DNA of 64,000 bases, taken from contig JAXMOK010000001.1 of the NCBI GenBank assembly GCA_034669965.1, positions 930,001 to 994,000 of the forward strand, given 5' to 3'. The DNA comes from HXMU1420-13 sp034669965 (GTDB lineage Bacteria > Bacteroidota > Rhodothermia > Balneolales > Balneolaceae). Below are positions 62,687 through 64,000 of the stretch, in pieces. Within the stretch, counting starts at the first letter, position 1. The number at the start of each line of letters is the position of its first letter. The notes below the pieces were generated by a model, which worked only from the letters and a program-made list of their open reading frames with translations, was not told the origin of the DNA and searched no databases. The position numbers were made by a program, and so were the translations under genes.

Positions 62687-64000
62687 TCACTTCATACTTG
62701 CCATAAAATACAACTGCATAATGCGTAGCTCGTCGTAGCCGATTTGCTTCTTGCATTCATCATACACAAATCGCAGCATTTCGTGTCCGCGTTTTTTGAA
62801 GGCTTTAAGTACCTGGTCTCGTTGTCGATCGGACAGGTTAGATGCTTGAAGCAGCCCTTCCAGACGAAGATCGTTGCCCTCATCCAAAAACTTCTTTAAA
62901 TGACCTAAAATCGTTACTTCTTTTACCCCGTGTTCTTCGGCAAGTATTTTGATGGACTTACCTTCATTAAAACCATTTCCAACCTGTTCGTACTTCTCAC
63001 CGGACTTAACCTCACGCACTTTTTTAATGAGCGTTTTTTGGCGCTCCATAATATCGTGGTTTCTCGAGTAGGTCTTAATCACCCCAATAAAAGAATCGCC
63101 AAATTTGCCTTTTTTTACTGATCCAACGCCGTAAATAGCGTCCAGCGAGTCTTTACTTTGCGGGTAATAATAAGCCATTTCGATGAGGGTAGTATCCGGG
63201 AAAATTGCGTACGGTGGCACATCATCAGCATCTGCCAATTCTTTTCGTTTAATTCGTAGCAATTCGAACAATTCAACATTGTACTGATTCTCTATCTCGC
63301 TGGAAGTCCGAACTACATCATCTTCAGCGGTTTGCACATCGGTTCGATCCAGAATACCGTACACGTTTTCTTTGCCGCTCAAAACAGCCATGGCTTTGTC
63401 TTCCACTTCCAACACCCCAAAAGTGCCTCGTTTCAAAAAACGTTGCCGCATCAACAATCGATAAAGCTGCTCCCACTGCTTTTTCGACCACTCCAAACCT
63501 TGACCATAATGCTCAACTTTGTCGTGCTCGTTTTCGAGTACTTTTTGGTTTTTCGATCCGCGCAGTACATCAATAACCTGACCCGATCCATATTCTTCTT
63601 CCAGTTCTAACACACAATTCAGGAATTTCTGCGCTTGAAGGGTCAAATCTTCTACATCTTCTTCCACCGAAAGATCGTTGTCGCACATTTCACACGGATC
63701 TTTGACATAACTTTCACCGAAGTAATCGAGCAAAGGCTTACGTCGGCAGCCGGTGAATTCAAGGAATTTCAACAACTTTTCGAGATGACGCTCCGCCACC
63801 GTTTTTTCCGTTCCCTGTTTTTGATTGATGAAATACTTGATCTTTTGCGTATCTGCGTAGCTAAATAACAACACACAATCGGCACGCAATCCATCACGAC
63901 CTGCACGCCCTATTTGCTGATAATACGACTCGATATTTTGCGGCATATCGTAATGCACCACGTAGCGAACATTCGGTTTGTTAATCCCCATCCCGAAAGC
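62687..64000 (-). CDS. recQ: ATP-dependent DNA helicase RecQ (C-terminal part)
   Basis: The gene runs off the right edge; the frame is open to 64000 and reads AFGMGINKPNVRYVVHYDMP, the RecQ motif V region, then YYQQIGRAGRDG (motif VI). The Zn-binding region (GCRRKPLLDYFGE, CEMC), the RQC winged helix, and the HRDC domain (FELLRIKRKELADADDVPPY) follow. The extra C-terminal helical region (GKSIKILAEEHGVKEVTILG) resembles the HTH_40 tail seen on some RecQ proteins. It unwinds DNA in repair and recombination. The ATPase motifs I-IV are outside the window. Confidence 0.95.
   Translation of the reverse strand, partial: AFGMGINKPNVRYVVHYDMPQNIESYYQQIGRAGRDGLRADCVLLFSYADTQKIKYFINQKQGTEKTVAERHLEKLLKFLEFTGCRRKPLLDYFGESYVKDPCEMCDNDLSVEEDVEDLTLQAQKFLNCVLELEEEYGSGQVIDVLRGSKNQKVLENEHDKVEHYGQGLEWSKKQWEQLYRLLMRQRFLKRGTFGVLEVEDKAMAVLSGKENVYGILDRTDVQTAEDDVVRTSSEIENQYNVELFELLRIKRKELADADDVPPYAIFPDTTLIEMAYYYPQSKDSLDAIYGVGSVKKGKFGDSFIGVIKTYSRNHDIMERQKTLIKKVREVKSGEKYEQVGNGFNEGKSIKILAEEHGVKEVTILGHLKKFLDEGNDLRLEGLLQASNLSDRQRDQVLKAFKKRGHEMLRFVYDECKKQIGYDELRIMQLYFMASMK

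Noticed and set aside
1..64000. Search by eye for CRISPR arrays, insertion sequences, integrases and phage genes
   Set aside because: None found; the only tandem array (57888-58110) lacks constant repeats with unique spacers and has no cas genes near it.

Overview
The window comes from a Gram-negative bacterium of the Bacteroidota/Balneolota (FCB) lineage. This follows from the gene set rather than any marker gene: carboxypeptidase-regulatory-like outer-membrane proteins (DUF5686, a TonB-dependent receptor), a SPOR-domain lipoprotein, DUF4293, a Bat (BatC/D/E) cluster, bacillithiol genes (bshA and a YpdA-type reductase), relaxed lipoboxes, and moderately low GC with little Shine-Dalgarno signal. 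It looks like ordinary chromosome carrying one AT-rich accessory block; no insertion sequence, phage, CRISPR array or integrase was seen.

Layout. 1-463: the 3' end of a ypdA-like gene and, on the minus strand, a small SRP RNA. 524-7488 (minus): a four-gene set of secreted protein, FecR-domain protein, large outer-membrane barrel and CHASE2 adenylate/guanylate cyclase, the best candidate for a little-described envelope-to-second-messenger system. 7564-12408: tRNA-Ala(GGC), a thrombospondin-3/OmpA lipoprotein, a DUF5686 protein, a small YeaQ-like membrane protein and a SPOR lipoprotein, with clear terminators. 12522-15030: an RsbV/RsbW/RsbU-like partner-switching module, convergent with an MltF-like lytic transglycosylase. 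16697-28379: a TonB-dependent receptor, two EamA transporters, DUF4293 and a TetR-TolC-MFP-RND efflux operon with a palindromic candidate operator.

28441-39908: a surface-polysaccharide locus (SLBB exporter, Wzy-like polymerase/ligase, Wzz, Wzx, three glycosyltransferases, WecB) whose core is visibly AT-rich and of mixed orientation; pyrR and pyrB sit inside it. 39975-48731: a lipoprotein of unknown function, sucC, bshA, a Bat cluster without batA/batB, and an M20 peptidase. 48813-54056: a VOC protein, a ParE-type toxin-antitoxin pair with two dyads upstream, and a MacA/MacB/TolC-like export operon lacking its ATPase gene. 54258-60000: an SLC12-like transporter, panC-panD, an array of degenerate 26-27 bp units, and a two-lipoyl-domain 2-oxo acid dehydrogenase E2. 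60156-64000: two paralogous small barrels flanking a beta-propeller lipoprotein, with duplicated 3' tails, then the C-terminal part of RecQ running off the window.

How the genes fit together: much of the window serves the cell envelope (efflux, export, polysaccharide, peptidoglycan turnover, surface lipoproteins). Two signalling modules (FecR/CHASE2 cyclase and partner switching) could feed envelope state into gene expression; ypdA and bshA point to bacillithiol as the low-molecular-weight thiol. All functional statements rest on motif recognition by eye; no search or alignment was run.
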